Source: Haemophilus quentini (GTDB lineage Bacteria > Pseudomonadota > Gammaproteobacteria > Enterobacterales > Pasteurellaceae). Taken from it: DNA of 64,000 nucleotides. Every line of letters begins with the position of its first letter. Position 1 is the stretch's first letter. Made by a program: the position numbers and the translations under genes. The stretch lies in the NCBI GenBank assembly GCA_001752465.1, contig MDJB01000057.1, forward strand, positions 1 to 64,000. The letters are read 5' to 3'. The notes under the pieces are model-generated. The model was not told the origin of the DNA. It saw nothing but the letters and a program-made list of their open reading frames with translations, and did not search any database. Below are positions 49,479 to 60,578 of this stretch, piece by piece.

Positions 49479-49895
49479 ATGCGCTGGAAAAAAATTTTTA
49501 CCCTTGAAAACTTAAATCAACTTTGCTCCAACAGTGCAGTTAGTCATCTTGGAATTGAAATTTCTGCTTTTGGCGAGGATTGGATTGAAGCGACAATGCC
49601 AGTGGATCATCGTACTATGCAGCCGTTTGGTTTCTTGCATGGAGGGATTTCGGTTGCTTTAGCTGAAACAATTGGTTCTCTTGCTGGTTCACTTTGTTTG
49701 GAAGAAGGCAAAACTGCGGTGGGATTAGATATTCACGCCAATCATCTTCATCCAGTTCGTTCAGGTAAAGTAACCGCGAGAGCCACGCCACTTAATTTAG
49801 GCAGAAATATCCAAGTTTGGCAAATTGACATCCGCACAGAAGAGAATAAACTTTGTTGTGTTTCTAGATTAACCCTTTCCGTAATCAATTTATGA
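49479..49895 (+). CDS. Hotdog-fold acyl-CoA thioesterase (YdiI/MenI-like)
   Basis: 138 aa. Hotdog thioesterase with the PaaI-type signature [21 protein letters not shown] near residues 47-65, including the catalytic Glu, and [16 protein letters not shown]. The YdiI/MenI group hydrolyses 1,4-dihydroxy-2-naphthoyl-CoA in menaquinone synthesis and other aryl-CoAs. Its stop overlaps the hemH start as ATGA (49892-49895), so the two are coupled. The ribosome site is poor (CAGGAA about 11 bases upstream). Confidence 0.9.
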   Translation: MRWKKIFTLENLNQLCSNSAVSHLGIEISAFGEDWIEATMPVDHRTMQPFGFLHGGISVALAETIGSLAGSLCLEEGKTAVGLDIHANHLHPVRSGKVTARATPLNLGRNIQVWQIDIRTEENKLCCVSRLTLSVINL

Positions 49896-50863
49896 CAAAA
49901 TCCGCAAAAATTGGCGTATTACTTGCCAATCTAGGCACGCCAGATAGCCCGACACCGAAGTCAATCAGCCGTTATTTATGGCAATTTTTAACGGATCCTC
50001 GCGTGGTCGATTTACCGCGTTGCAAATGGTATCCACTACTCAAGGCGATTATTTTGCCATTGCGTTCAAAACGCATCGCTAAAAATTATCAAGCGATTTG
50101 GACAGAACAAGGCTCGCCTTTACTTGCCATTTCACGACAACAAAAAGACGCATTACAAGCCTATTTAGATAAGCAAAATATCGATATCCAAGTAGAAATT
50201 GCCATGACGTACGGCAATCCATCAATGCAAAGTACGGTGAAAAATTTGCTCAAAAATCAAGTTGAGCGAATTATTATTTTGCCACTTTATCCGCAATACT
50301 CTAGCTCAACTACGGGCGCAGTATTTGATGCTTTCGCTAACGCCCTTAAAGAAGAACGAGGATTAGTGCCTTTTGATTTCATCCATTCTTATCATATCGA
50401 TGAGAATTACATTAATGCTTTAGCTGATTCAATAAAAGTGCGGTTAAAACCCGATGAGTTTTTGCTATTTTCTTATCACGGTATTCCTTTGCGTTACGAA
50501 AAAATGGGCGATTATTATCGTGAACATTGTAAACAAACGACTATTGCAGTTGTTAATAAGCTGGGCTTAACAGAAAACCAATGGGGAATGACGTTTCAAT
50601 CTCGCTTTGGACGTGAAGAATGGCTACAGCCTTATACCGATAAATTTTTAGAATCTGCTGCAACACAGAACATTCAAAAAATTGCCGTTATTTGCCCAGG
50701 TTTCTCCGTTGATTGTTTAGAAACCATTGAAGAAATTGACAAAGAAAATCGAGAAAATTTCTTAAACAACGGCGGGCAATCTTATCAATATATTCCAGCA
50801 CTTAATGTAGAGCATGCACATATTGAAATGATGGGGAAATTGATCCTGGAAAAACTTGCTTAA
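49892..50863 (+). CDS. hemH: Ferrochelatase
   Basis: 323 aa. It inserts Fe2+ into protoporphyrin [11 protein letters not shown] at the start, [14 protein letters not shown] near 133, the catalytic His in [11 protein letters not shown] near 190, [16 protein letters not shown] near 230 and [15 protein letters not shown] near 265. H. influenzae lacks the earlier haem pathway but keeps this last step, which lets it use protoporphyrin. Coupled to the upstream thioesterase gene. Confidence 0.97.
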   Translation: MTKSAKIGVLLANLGTPDSPTPKSISRYLWQFLTDPRVVDLPRCKWYPLLKAIILPLRSKRIAKNYQAIWTEQGSPLLAISRQQKDALQAYLDKQNIDIQVEIAMTYGNPSMQSTVKNLLKNQVERIIILPLYPQYSSSTTGAVFDAFANALKEERGLVPFDFIHSYHIDENYINALADSIKVRLKPDEFLLFSYHGIPLRYEKMGDYYREHCKQTTIAVVNKLGLTENQWGMTFQSRFGREEWLQPYTDKFLESAATQNIQKIAVICPGFSVDCLETIEEIDKENRENFLNNGGQSYQYIPALNVEHAHIEMMGKLILEKLA

Positions 50864-50941
50864 TAATAGAAATGGTAAAACGTTTCTAAAATCTTCCGCA
50901 CTTTGCTAAAATCAGCCATTATTTTTTCACAAGGATAAAAC

Positions 50942-51799
50942 ATGGCTGATTTTCCTTTTATCGTTGACATCAACGAACAAAATCTTACTGAAATACTGCA
51001 ACAATCCTTAGAAAAACCACTTGTCATCAATTTTTACGCGCCAACGCATAAAGAATCATCAGATTTCTTGGCTATACTTGAGCAAGTTGCAGAACAATAT
51101 CAAGGACAATTTATTCTTGGAAAAGTAAATTGTGAAAAAGAGCAAATGATTGCCGCACAATTCCGCATCCAAGCATTGCCAACTACCTATTTATTTAAAG
51201 AAGCACAGGCATTAGATGCATTTCCAGGCGCACTTGATAAAGCGTCATTAATCCAACGATTAAGTATTATTTTACCAAAAGAAGAAGATTTAAAATTCCA
51301 GCAAGCGTTAGATTTCTTGCAAGTAGAAAATTATGAGGCAGCATTGCCATTATTGAAAGATGCATGGGAACTTTCTGATAAGAAAAATAGTGATGTCGCC
51401 CTACTCTATGCAGAAACCTATATTGCAATGAAAAAAACGGAGCCAGCACAGGAAATTCTAAAACAAATTCCATTGCAAGATCGTGATAGCCGTTGGCACG
51501 GATTACAAGCACAAATTGAGCTACAAATTCAAGCTGCAGATACGCCTGAAATCCAACAATTACAGGCCGATTATGCTAAAAACCCAACAGCTGAAATTGC
51601 AATAAAACTTGCCGTACAACTTCATCAAGCTGGACGAAATGAAGAAGCACTGACACTACTTTTCGGTATTTTAAAAACCGACTTAGGCGCGCAGAATGGT
51701 GAAGTTAAACAACAATTTTTATCCATTTTAAGTGCAATGGGCAATGCTGATCCGTTAACAAATAAGTTTCGCCGATTGCTTTATTCACTGCTCTATTAA
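50942..51799 (+). CDS. Thioredoxin-domain/TPR chaperedoxin-like protein (CnoX/YbbN)
   Basis: 285 aa. The N-terminal ~110 residues are a thioredoxin fold (VINFYAPTHKESSDFLAILEQVA, QALPTTYLFKEAQ with the cis-Pro). The active-site CxxC is absent: the position reads THKES. The rest is helical TPR-like repeats, with a C-terminal NKFRRLLYSLLY as in CnoX. In E. coli CnoX binds unfolded proteins and hands them to GroEL or DnaK. Only one Cys (NCEKEQ) is visible. A gene with its own promoter region, upstream of trxB. Confidence 0.85.
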   Translation: MADFPFIVDINEQNLTEILQQSLEKPLVINFYAPTHKESSDFLAILEQVAEQYQGQFILGKVNCEKEQMIAAQFRIQALPTTYLFKEAQALDAFPGALDKASLIQRLSIILPKEEDLKFQQALDFLQVENYEAALPLLKDAWELSDKKNSDVALLYAETYIAMKKTEPAQEILKQIPLQDRDSRWHGLQAQIELQIQAADTPEIQQLQADYAKNPTAEIAIKLAVQLHQAGRNEEALTLLFGILKTDLGAQNGEVKQQFLSILSAMGNADPLTNKFRRLLYSLLY

Positions 51800-51878
51800 T
51801 CGAAAGGTTTATAATTGATAAGGTGTATGGAACAATTTCATACATAGCAATTACCAGAATAGACTTAAATTCAATTAA

Positions 51879-52865
<987 letters not shown>

Positions 52866-52879
52866 ATTCTCTAACTAAC

Positions 52880-52907
52880 TCCCCTCTTTTAAAAAGAGGG
52901 GAACTTT
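52880..52907 (+). terminator. trxB terminator
   Basis: An 11-bp perfect stem TCCCCTCTTTT/AAAAGAGGGGA followed by ACTTTTTC, 14 bases after trxB. It lies before the cydD start at 52928, so cydDC may depend on readthrough or a promoter inside trxB. Confidence 0.88.
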
Positions 52908-52927
52908 TTCTATATCACGATAAAACT

Positions 52928-54688
52928 ATGAACAAACTTCGCCAAAAATATTTACAAAAATGGCTTCGCGCACAACAAGAACCTATCAAAAAATTAATGC
53001 GCGCAAACATTGTCTTAGCTACACTTTCTGCACTCATTTTAGTTGCACAAACTTATTTTCTGGCAACGTTGCTTGATAAACTGATTATGCAAAATGTGCC
53101 TCGTGATGAACTTATTCCTTATTTTCTCGGGCTAATTATCGGCTTCGGGATGCGTGCTATTATTTTATGGGCACGCGAAAAAATAGGTTTCCAAAGCGGA
53201 CAATTATTACGCAACCATATTCGTCAAAAAATTCTGGATAAAATTCATCTTGTCGGCCCTGCGACAATCAATCAAAAACCAGCTGGAAGTTGGGCAAGCA
53301 TTATGTTGGAACAAGTAGAAAACTTACATAATTTCTATGCCCGTTTTCTGCCTCAACAAAGTCTTTCAGCCATTGTTCCAATCGTTATTTTCATTGCTGT
53401 ATTTCCATTGAACTGGGCTGCAGGCTTAATCTTAATGATTACCGCACCGCTTGTTCCTATGTTTATGATCATTGTCGGTATTGCTGCGGCTGACAACAGC
53501 CAAAAAAATATGGATACCCTTTCTCGCCTCAGTGCCCAATTTTTAGATCGCTTACGCGGCTTGGAAACCTTGCGTCTTTTTAACCGCACTTCTGAACAAA
53601 CGGAGCATATTGAAAATGCCACTGAAGATTTCCGTGAAACCACAATGGATGTGTTAAAACTCGCTTTTCTCTCTTCTGCCGTATTGGAATTTTTTACCTC
53701 TATTTCCATTGCACTGATGGCGGTCTATTTTGGTTTTAGCTACTTAGGTCAAATTGAATTTGGTACTTATAATGCACCGCTTACACTTTTCACAGGTTTC
53801 TTTTGTTTAATTCTTGCACCTGAATTTTATCAACCCTTACGCGATCTGGGCGCTTATTACCATGACCGAGCAGCGGGTATTGGTGCAGCAGATGCCATTG
53901 TTGATTTCTTAGAATCCGATTATTTAACCGTTCATCAAAATGAAAAAACAATTTCTTTAGAAAATGCGGTTGAAATTTCTGCCGAAAATTTAATGGTGCT
54001 TTCGACACAGGGTTCAGCATTAACCAAGCCATTAAACTTCCAAATTCCAGCAAATCACAATGTTGCGCTTGTAGGACAAAGCGGCGCAGGAAAAACCTCA
54101 TTAATGAACGTAATTTTGGGCTTTTTACCTTATGAGGGCTCTCTCAAAATTAATGGGCAAGAACTTCGCGAAAGTAATCTAGCTGACTGGCGCAAACATA
54201 TTGCCTGGGTAGGACAAAATCCATTGTTACTACAAGGCACAATTAAAGAAAACTTACTACTTGGCAATATTCAAGCCAACGATGAAGAAATTAATCAAGC
54301 GTTAATACGCTCTCAAGCGAAAGAATTTACCGATAAACTTGGACTTCATCACGAAATAAAGGATGGTGGATTAGGTGTTTCTGTGGGTCAAGCTCAACGC
54401 CTTGCCATTGCTCGTGCACTGTTACGCAAAGGCAATCTACTTCTACTCGATGAGCCAACCGCAAGCTTAGATGCACAATCAGAAAATCTTGTTTTACAAG
54501 CATTGAATGAAGCAAGCCAGCATCAAACTACGCTGATGATTACCCACCGAATTGAAGATTTGAAACAATGTGATCAAATTTTTGTGATGCAACGAGGAGA
54601 AATAGTACAGCAAGGTAAATTTACCGAATTACAACATGAAGGTTTCTTTGCTGAACTACTCGCTCAACGACAACAGGATATCCAATAA
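52928..54688 (+). CDS. cydD: Glutathione/cysteine exporter subunit CydD
   Basis: 586 aa. ABC half-transporter with an N-terminal six-helix membrane domain and a C-terminal ATPase: Walker A GQSGAGKTSLM near 383, the unusual signature VSVGQAQRLAIARAL typical of CydD, Walker B LLLLDEPTASLD. With CydC it exports cysteine and glutathione, which is needed to assemble cytochrome bd. The ATG at 52928 (MNKLRQKYL) is preferred; the open frame extends 38 residues upstream into trxB and its terminator but that part is not coding. Confidence 0.94.
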   Translation: MNKLRQKYLQKWLRAQQEPIKKLMRANIVLATLSALILVAQTYFLATLLDKLIMQNVPRDELIPYFLGLIIGFGMRAIILWAREKIGFQSGQLLRNHIRQKILDKIHLVGPATINQKPAGSWASIMLEQVENLHNFYARFLPQQSLSAIVPIVIFIAVFPLNWAAGLILMITAPLVPMFMIIVGIAAADNSQKNMDTLSRLSAQFLDRLRGLETLRLFNRTSEQTEHIENATEDFRETTMDVLKLAFLSSAVLEFFTSISIALMAVYFGFSYLGQIEFGTYNAPLTLFTGFFCLILAPEFYQPLRDLGAYYHDRAAGIGAADAIVDFLESDYLTVHQNEKTISLENAVEISAENLMVLSTQGSALTKPLNFQIPANHNVALVGQSGAGKTSLMNVILGFLPYEGSLKINGQELRESNLADWRKHIAWVGQNPLLLQGTIKENLLLGNIQANDEEINQALIRSQAKEFTDKLGLHHEIKDGGLGVSVGQAQRLAIARALLRKGNLLLLDEPTASLDAQSENLVLQALNEASQHQTTLMITHRIEDLKQCDQIFVMQRGEIVQQGKFTELQHEGFFAELLAQRQQDIQ

Positions 54689-56418
54689 TGCGCACATTAC
54701 TTCCGTTTATACGTTTATTTAAATTCGCCAAATTTCCTCTTATTTTAGGCTTGGTGCTGATGATTTTAGGATTGGGATCCAGCATGGGCTTACTTACCGT
54801 TTCAGGCTGGTTTTTAGCTGCTACAGCCATTGCAGGACTAGGCACGCTATTTAACTTTTTCTACCCTTCAGCCAGTGTGCGAGGTTTAGCTATCGGACGA
54901 ACCGTCATGCGCTATTTTGAAAAAATAGTGACGCATGATGCAACATTCCGCATTTTGTCCAAATTACGCGTACAAATATTTGAAAAAATCATTCCTTTAA
55001 GTCCAGCGGTATTAAATCGTTATCGTAACAGCGATTTGTTAAATCGTTTAGTGTCCGATGTGGATACACTTGATAGCCTCTATTTGCGTTTACTTGCGCC
55101 ATTTTTCACTGCTGCATTTGTAATCATTGCCATGACGATTGGACTCAGCTTCGTCAATATTCCACTCGCACTTGGTTTAGGCTTATTTTTGTTAATTTTA
55201 TTAATCATTATCCCGACTGTTTTCTATCGACTAGGACAGCAATTTGGTGAACGCTTAATCCAAGCACGCGCGACCTATCGAACCCAGTTTTTAGAATTTA
55301 TCCAAGCACAAGCCGAGCTTTTATTATTTAATGCAGAAGATAAATTAAAAGAGAAAATGTCAGCCACAGAAAAAACATGGCAGGAAGATCAAGCCAAAGA
55401 AGCCAAATTAAGCGGATTTTCTACCGCTCTTGTTCTTTTTCTAAATGGTTTATTAATTTCTGGAATGTTATGGTTTGCAAGTAACGCCGATTTTGGCACA
55501 GATGAATACCACACGGCTTATATTGCACTTTTCACTTTTGCTGCACTTGCAGCCTTTGAGATCATCATGCCATTGGGTGCGGCATTTTTACATATAGGTC
55601 AAGTGATTGCTGCAGCAGAGCGTGTAACCGAAATCATTGAGCAAAAACCGCTTGTTGAGTTTAATGGTAATGAGGAATTTGAAACAAAAGTGCGGTTAAT
55701 TTCTGCGAAGGATTTAAGTTTTTCCTATCCAGGGCAAGAAACGCTTGTATTAAAAAATCTTACATTAGATTTAGAACAAGGCCAAAGAATTGCTATTTTA
55801 GGCAAAACTGGAAGTGGAAAATCTTCACTCCTTCAACTTTTAGTACGCAATTATGATGCGAATCAAGAAGAGCTTTTATTGGCAGAAAAACCCATTTCCG
55901 CCTATTCAGAAGAAACATTACGCCGACAAATTTGTTTTTTAACTCAACGTGTTCACGTATTTAGCGATACGCTTCGTCAAAATTTACAATTTGCAAGTGC
56001 GGAGGAAATTTCTGATGAAAAAATGATTGAAGTGCTACATCAAGTTGGTTTAAGCAAATTACTTGAGCAAGAAGAAAAAGGTTTAAATCTTTGGCTTGGG
56101 GACGGCGGTCGTCCACTTTCTGGTGGGGAACAACGCCGTTTAGGTTTAGCACGTATTTTACTCAATAATGCGCCAATTTTATTGTTAGATGAACCAACAG
56201 AAGGTTTAGATCGCGAAACTGAACGTCAAATTTTACGTTTAATTTTGCAACATGCCGAAAATAAAACCCTAATTATGGTCACTCACCGTCTAAGTTCAAT
56301 TGAACAATTCGATAAAATTTGTGTAATTGATAACGGAAGATTAATCGAAGAAGGCGATTACAATAGCTTAATCACAAAAGAAAATGGTTTCTTTAAAAGA
56401 TTGATTGAGCGAGTATAA
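54688..56418 (+). CDS. cydC: Glutathione/cysteine exporter subunit CydC
   Basis: 576 aa. Partner of CydD: membrane domain about 15-310 with LLTVSGWFLAATAIAGLG near 32, Walker A GKTGSGKSSLLQ near 370, signature LSGGEQRRLGLARIL, Walker B ILLLDEPTEGLD, switch His in MVTHRLSS. Its ATG shares a base with the cydD stop (TAATG). It is convergent with the 4.5S RNA gene that follows. Confidence 0.95.
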   Translation: MRTLLPFIRLFKFAKFPLILGLVLMILGLGSSMGLLTVSGWFLAATAIAGLGTLFNFFYPSASVRGLAIGRTVMRYFEKIVTHDATFRILSKLRVQIFEKIIPLSPAVLNRYRNSDLLNRLVSDVDTLDSLYLRLLAPFFTAAFVIIAMTIGLSFVNIPLALGLGLFLLILLIIIPTVFYRLGQQFGERLIQARATYRTQFLEFIQAQAELLLFNAEDKLKEKMSATEKTWQEDQAKEAKLSGFSTALVLFLNGLLISGMLWFASNADFGTDEYHTAYIALFTFAALAAFEIIMPLGAAFLHIGQVIAAAERVTEIIEQKPLVEFNGNEEFETKVRLISAKDLSFSYPGQETLVLKNLTLDLEQGQRIAILGKTGSGKSSLLQLLVRNYDANQEELLLAEKPISAYSEETLRRQICFLTQRVHVFSDTLRQNLQFASAEEISDEKMIEVLHQVGLSKLLEQEEKGLNLWLGDGGRPLSGGEQRRLGLARILLNNAPILLLDEPTEGLDRETERQILRLILQHAENKTLIMVTHRLSSIEQFDKICVIDNGRLIEEGDYNSLITKENGFFKRLIERV

Positions 56419-56434
56419 GAAAAGAAAGTTGGGC

Positions 56435-56546
56435 GGAAACCTTCCCAGCTTCTTCTCGGCACACAGTAATTCCGACTTTGGCTGCTTCCTTCCAGACCTG
56501 ACCGAGTAAACCAGACACCGTTGCGAGAGACCGAGAAGGTTTCCAT
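56435..56546 (-). ncRNA. ffs: 4.5S RNA (signal recognition particle RNA)
   Basis: The minus strand contains the invariant SRP domain IV, GGTCAGGTCTGGAAGGAAGC followed by AGCC. It is flanked by long complementary arms that close with GGAAACCTTC near 56544 and GAAGGTTTCC near 56435, so the whole folds as one rod of about 110 bases. It binds Ffh to target membrane proteins. Exact ends are estimated from the closing stem; a C/T-rich tail follows at 56420-56434. Confidence 0.94.
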
Positions 56547-56665
56547 TGATATCGCAATGCGATTGCGCGCTATTATGCAGAAATTACTGCCGTATTGCAA
56601 AGATTAATTAAAAAGCGCGGTGAATTTGGCGAGAATTTAAGCTACATTTTTAGGATTTTTATGAA

Positions 56666-57133
56666 ATGAACTATCTCCAATACTACCCTACCGATGTTAT
56701 CAATGGCGAAGGTACAAGATGCATACTTTTCGTCAGTGGATGTACGCATGCTTGCAAAGGTTGCTATAACCAAAAAAGTTGGTCATTTTCAGCGGGTGTA
56801 TTATTTGATGAAGCGATGGAACAACAAATCATCAATGATTTAAAAGACACTCGCATTAAACGCCAAGGGTTGACGCTTTCAGGTGGCGATCCACTTCATC
56901 CCCTTAACGTAGAAACATTATTGCCCTTTGTGCAACGCGTAAAACGAGAATGTCCTGATAAAGACATCTGGGTTTGGACGGGTTATAAGCTAGATGAATT
57001 AGATGAACAACAACGTGCTATGTTGCCTTATATTGATGTCTTAATTGATGGGAAATTTATTCAAGAACAGGCTGACCCAAGTTTAGTTTGGCGGGGCTCA
57101 GCAAATCAAATTATTCATCGATTTAAGTTATAA
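56666..57133 (+). CDS. nrdG: Anaerobic ribonucleotide reductase activating protein
   Basis: 155 aa. Radical-SAM activase that generates the glycyl radical on NrdD. The cluster motif CTHACKGCYN (CxxxCxxC) near residues 26-35 follows GTRCILFVSG, and TLSGGDPLHP is the SAM-binding GGE-like motif. The partner nrdD is not in the window and must lie elsewhere, unlike the adjacent nrdDG pair of E. coli. AGGA lies about nine bases before the ATG. Confidence 0.94.
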   Translation: MNYLQYYPTDVINGEGTRCILFVSGCTHACKGCYNQKSWSFSAGVLFDEAMEQQIINDLKDTRIKRQGLTLSGGDPLHPLNVETLLPFVQRVKRECPDKDIWVWTGYKLDELDEQQRAMLPYIDVLIDGKFIQEQADPSLVWRGSANQIIHRFKL

Positions 57134-57134
57134 A

Positions 57135-57174
57135 AAGTGCGGTTAAAAATTCATTTAAAATTTCAACCGCACTT
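57135..57174. terminator. Uptake-sequence bidirectional terminator between nrdG and hpt
   Basis: Facing uptake sequences (57135-57143, 57166-57174) form a 12-bp stem AAAAGTGCGGTT/AACCGCACTTTT with a loop of about 20 bases, two bases after nrdG. Convergent genes flank it. Confidence 0.82.
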
Positions 57175-57189
57175 TTCAATAAAATCAAA

Positions 57190-57729
57190 TTATTCTTCTA
57201 AAACAACTTTACCGATATAGCCTAAATTACGATGGCGTTGCGCGTAATCGATACCATACCCCACCACAAATTCATCAGGAATTTCAAAACCAACCCATTC
57301 AACAGGCACTTCCACTTCACGGCGAGAAGGTTTATCAAGCAAAGTACAAATTGCAAGGCTAGCAGGCTCACGCAAATTCAAAATATCACGCACTTTTTCC
57401 AAGGTATAACCCGTATCAATAATATCTTCCACAATTAAAACGTGTTTACCTTTTATATCGCCGTCCAAATCTTTGGTAATTCGAACGTCGTGATTCGTAG
57501 TTATGCCTGTGCCATAACTTGAAGTGGTCATAAATTCAATTTCCACAGGTAAATTTATCTGACGAACGATATCCGCCATAAACATAAAGGAACCACGTAA
57601 AAGCCCTACAACAACAAGGCTATCGATCTGTTTTTCTTGATAAAATTTTGTAATTTGAGCACCTAATTCAGCAATACGAGCATGAACATCGTTCTCTGAG
57701 ATTAAAACGTCAACGTGGTGTTTTTTCAT
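57190..57729 (-). CDS. hpt: Hypoxanthine phosphoribosyltransferase
   Basis: 179 aa. Purine salvage: hypoxanthine (and guanine) plus PRPP to IMP/GMP. PRPP-binding motif [15 protein letters not shown] near residue 95, [15 protein letters not shown] near 40, and the base-contacting [14 protein letters not shown] at the end. The start overlaps a run of T in the message; AAGGAAAC lies upstream. It is downstream of the sRNA candidate on the same strand. Confidence 0.96.
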   Translation of the reverse strand: MKKHHVDVLISENDVHARIAELGAQITKFYQEKQIDSLVVVGLLRGSFMFMADIVRQINLPVEIEFMTTSSYGTGITTNHDVRITKDLDGDIKGKHVLIVEDIIDTGYTLEKVRDILNLREPASLAICTLLDKPSRREVEVPVEWVGFEIPDEFVVGYGIDYAQRHRNLGYIGKVVLEE

Positions 57730-57777
57730 TGTGTTTCCTTATGAAATGACAGGGGATAAAATCGTTTGCTATTTTAC

Positions 57778-57875
57778 AAAAAAAAGGCTGAAGTTTAAAC
57801 CTTCAGCCTTTTTGAACCCTAACGAATTTACTTTCTACTCTACCTGTTGGAGCAACCTGCAATCGCTTAACAGAT
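57778..57875 (-). ncRNA. Candidate iron-responsive small RNA (Fur-box promoter)
   Basis: On the minus strand a strong promoter (57882-57909) gives a start near 57875. A perfect 13-bp terminator stem (57801-57813 with 57781-57793, core AAAAAGGCTGAAG) followed by eight T residues (57785-57778) ends a transcript of about 98 bases. No open frame with a ribosome site is present. A Fur-like box overlaps the promoter. It lies between pmbA and hpt. A Fur-regulated sRNA called HrrF has been reported in nontypeable H. influenzae, and this may be that locus; I could not check. Confidence 0.75.
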
Positions 57876-57881
57876 GTGCGT

Positions 57882-57924
57882 ATAGTAGCAGACATTTAGT
57901 TATTGTCAATAAGAATAATTCTCA
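57882..57924 (-). promoter_or_regulatory. sRNA promoter with Fur-like box
   Basis: Minus strand: a consensus TTGACA (57904-57909), a 16-base spacer, then TACTAT (57882-57887). Abutting the -35, TGAGAATTATTCTTA (57910-57924) agrees with the 7-1-7 Fur pattern at about 11 of 14 positions and is very like the box at hitA, which also begins TGAGAATTATT. Confidence 0.75.
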
Positions 57925-57940
57925 ATTTTAAAAATATTTT

Positions 57941-59296
57941 TTAATTTCCTGAAATTTTCATCTTATCTAACAGAATAGAACCCGTTTGGATGTTAGAACG
58001 ATGCTCTATATCATCCGCTACAGTAATCATATTCTTCAACATATCTTGCAGTTGGCCCGCAATAGTAATTTCGGCAACTGGATATTGAATTTCACCATTT
58101 TCCACCCAAAAACCTGATGCACCACGTGAATAATCGCCTGTAACAATATTGACACCTTGTCCCATGACATCCGTTACTAACAATCCAGTTCCCATTTGAC
58201 GTAAAAGTGCGGTCAATCCACCGGCCAAATTTGGCTTAACAAGCCAGTTGTGAATTCCACCAGCATGACCAGTACTTGGCATACTAAGTTTTTTACCACT
58301 ATAACTTGTCACTAAATAAGTTTGTAATATCCCGTCTTCAACAATTTCACGATCTTGCGTACGAACACCTTCACTATCAAAAGGCGTTGAAGCCAAACGG
58401 CGTAATAAATGTGGTTTCTCACTGATATTGAACCAATCAGGTAAGACCTGCTTACCCAAATGATCGAGCAAGAAACTCGATTTTCTATATAAACTGCCAC
58501 CACTTATTGCTGCGGCGAAATGAGAAATAAGACCAGTTGCAACATCATTTAAGAAAATAACTGGCACTTCTCGTGTACTCAATTTTTGAGGGTTTAAACG
58601 AGAAATAACTTTCTTTGCACAATTTTCGCCAACCCAAATTGGAGATTGGAGTTTATCGAATTCACGAGAGATCGTGTATTCGTAATCATTTTCTAAGGCA
58701 TCTTCTACACCACCAATAACCGAACAAGATAAGGAATAACGGCTTGATAAATAACTTTGCAACATGCCATGACTATTTCCATACACTTTCACGCCTGTAT
58801 GTGAATTAAAACTTGCACCATTACTATTTATAATACGCTCATCCGCCTCTAAAGCCGCCTTTTCAGCCTGAAGTGCAAGTTCTGTTGCTTTATCAACATC
58901 CATATCAGCAGCATGATAAAGTTCTAAATCAGGCGCATCAAAAGCCATTAAATCCTTATCCGCAAGGCCTGTGCAATCATCGGGTGAAGTGTACTTTGCA
59001 ATAGCAAGTGCGGCTTCCACTGCGTTTCGAATTGCGCCTTCACTTAAATCTGATGTTGATGCATTGCCTTTTTGTTGTCCCATATAAACGGAAATCCCCA
59101 ATGCACCATCATTAGTAAATTCAACATTTTCAATTTCTTGCAAGCGTGTGGATACTGACAATCCACTCACTTTAGTGACGGCGACTTCTGCAGTCGCCCC
59201 TGATTTTGTTGCTAATTCAACAGCAAAGCTGACTGCTTGACGTAATTCTTGTTCTTGAGCTTTCAAAAGTGCGGTTTGATTTTCGGCTATTTTCAT
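57941..59296 (-). CDS. pmbA: Metalloprotease PmbA/TldE
   Basis: 451 aa. TldE subunit of the TldD/TldE protease that matures peptides such as microcin B17 and degrades CcdA. The family pattern [20 protein letters not shown] near residue 60, and the C-terminal [34 protein letters not shown] region, are clear. The catalytic metal site belongs to the TldD partner, which is not in the window. It is divergent from yjgA, as in E. coli. Confidence 0.94.
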   Translation of the reverse strand: MKIAENQTALLKAQEQELRQAVSFAVELATKSGATAEVAVTKVSGLSVSTRLQEIENVEFTNDGALGISVYMGQQKGNASTSDLSEGAIRNAVEAALAIAKYTSPDDCTGLADKDLMAFDAPDLELYHAADMDVDKATELALQAEKAALEADERIINSNGASFNSHTGVKVYGNSHGMLQSYLSSRYSLSCSVIGGVEDALENDYEYTISREFDKLQSPIWVGENCAKKVISRLNPQKLSTREVPVIFLNDVATGLISHFAAAISGGSLYRKSSFLLDHLGKQVLPDWFNISEKPHLLRRLASTPFDSEGVRTQDREIVEDGILQTYLVTSYSGKKLSMPSTGHAGGIHNWLVKPNLAGGLTALLRQMGTGLLVTDVMGQGVNIVTGDYSRGASGFWVENGEIQYPVAEITIAGQLQDMLKNMITVADDIEHRSNIQTGSILLDKMKISGN

Positions 59297-59384
59297 TATT
59301 TTTTCCCATTAAAAATTTGTCGCATTTTATATTATTTTGAAACTTTGTGCTAAAATACGCGCCAAATTTTAGTTGAGAGAAATT

Positions 59385-59921
59385 ATGGCAAAACGTAAGA
59401 AAAAAGAAGCTTTCAATTGGGAAGATGAAGAGCAAGAAGAAATTATTTGGGTAAGTAAAAGCGAAATCAAACGCGATGCTGAAGATTTAAAACAACTTGG
59501 TGAAAAAATTGTAAATTTAACCAAAGCCAATCTTGCGAAAATCCCACTTGATGAATCCTTACTTGATGCCATTGAACTTACACAGCGTTTACAAAAAGAA
59601 GCTCGTCGCCGTCAATTACAGTATATCGGTAAATTATTTCGAGGCATTAATGTTGAGCCTATTCGTGAAGCATTAGATAAAATCGAAAATAAACATAACC
59701 AACAGCAGGCTATGCTGCATAAAATCGAAAAAGTGCGGGATGAATTAGTAGAAAAAGGTGATATGGCTCTAACCGATTTATTAAATGATTATCCAGATGT
59801 AGATCGTCAACAACTACGTAATCTTGTTCGTTCAGCACAAAAAGAACGTGAGCAAAATAAACCATCGAAAGCATATCGAGAAATTTATCAAATGCTCAAA
59901 GCATTGATGTTAGAAGATTAA
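59385..59921 (+). CDS. darP: Ribosome-associated protein DarP (YjgA)
   Basis: 178 aa. Matches YjgA/Dar[31 protein letters not shown] at the N-terminus, then [24 protein letters not shown] and [18 protein letters not shown]. It binds pre-50S ribosomes late in assembly. The ATG at 59385 has GAGAG upstream; a TTG start four codons earlier is less likely. The protein is short, basic and helical. Divergent pairing with pmbA supports the identity. Confidence 0.94.
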   Translation: MAKRKKKEAFNWEDEEQEEIIWVSKSEIKRDAEDLKQLGEKIVNLTKANLAKIPLDESLLDAIELTQRLQKEARRRQLQYIGKLFRGINVEPIREALDKIENKHNQQQAMLHKIEKVRDELVEKGDMALTDLLNDYPDVDRQQLRNLVRSAQKEREQNKPSKAYREIYQMLKALMLED

Positions 59922-59969
59922 AAAATATTAAATTTTTATCCGCACTTTTCGAGTAACAAATTTAAAAAT

Positions 59970-60578
59970 ATGAATATTCGTTGGAATGTAATTTTAGGTC
60001 TTATCGCTCTCGGTTCACTGGGATGGTTTTATTCTTTAAATAGCGATAAACCTGATTTATCAAACTTAGTAAAAAAACCAGATAGTCCAGATTATATTGG
60101 AAATAAAATGGAAACTACGGTGTTTTCCCCTGAAGGTAAGAAACAATATCTCTCAACTGCAGACAAAGTGAAACACTATACAGTTGATGGCCATACTGAG
60201 TTTGAAATGCCTTTGGTGTACTTATTTGATGTCTCTACATCTAATAATGCTGAAAAATCAAATAATTCAGCAAAATTATTAGAATCACAAAGTTGGAAAC
60301 TTAGCGCCAAAAAAGCCAAATTGACGAAAAATGAAATGCTTTATTTAGAAGGTGATGTCGTTGCAGAAAGTTTAGAACCGACTTCTCGTTTACAGAGAGT
60401 CGAAACTCAAGTTGCCGTGGTTAACTTAAAAACTCAAGATATTTCATCAGATACAATGGTGAAAATAAATGGACAAAATTTTAACTCAACAGGCTTAAAA
60501 ATGGTTGGCAATCTACGCCAACAAATTGCAACATTAAAAGAACAGGTAAAAACATATTATGAAATTAACAAACAATAA
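59970..60578 (+). CDS. lptC: LPS export protein LptC
   Basis: 202 aa. Single N-terminal membrane anchor (WNVILGLIALGSLGWFYSL) and a periplasmic beta-jellyroll that takes LOS from LptB2FG to LptA. First of lptCAB. The last 20 bases overlap lptA. The usual kdsCD genes are not upstream; yjgA is, so the cluster begins here, probably from a promoter in or after yjgA. Confidence 0.9.
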   Translation: MNIRWNVILGLIALGSLGWFYSLNSDKPDLSNLVKKPDSPDYIGNKMETTVFSPEGKKQYLSTADKVKHYTVDGHTEFEMPLVYLFDVSTSNNAEKSNNSAKLLESQSWKLSAKKAKLTKNEMLYLEGDVVAESLEPTSRLQRVETQVAVVNLKTQDISSDTMVKINGQNFNSTGLKMVGNLRQQIATLKEQVKTYYEINKQ

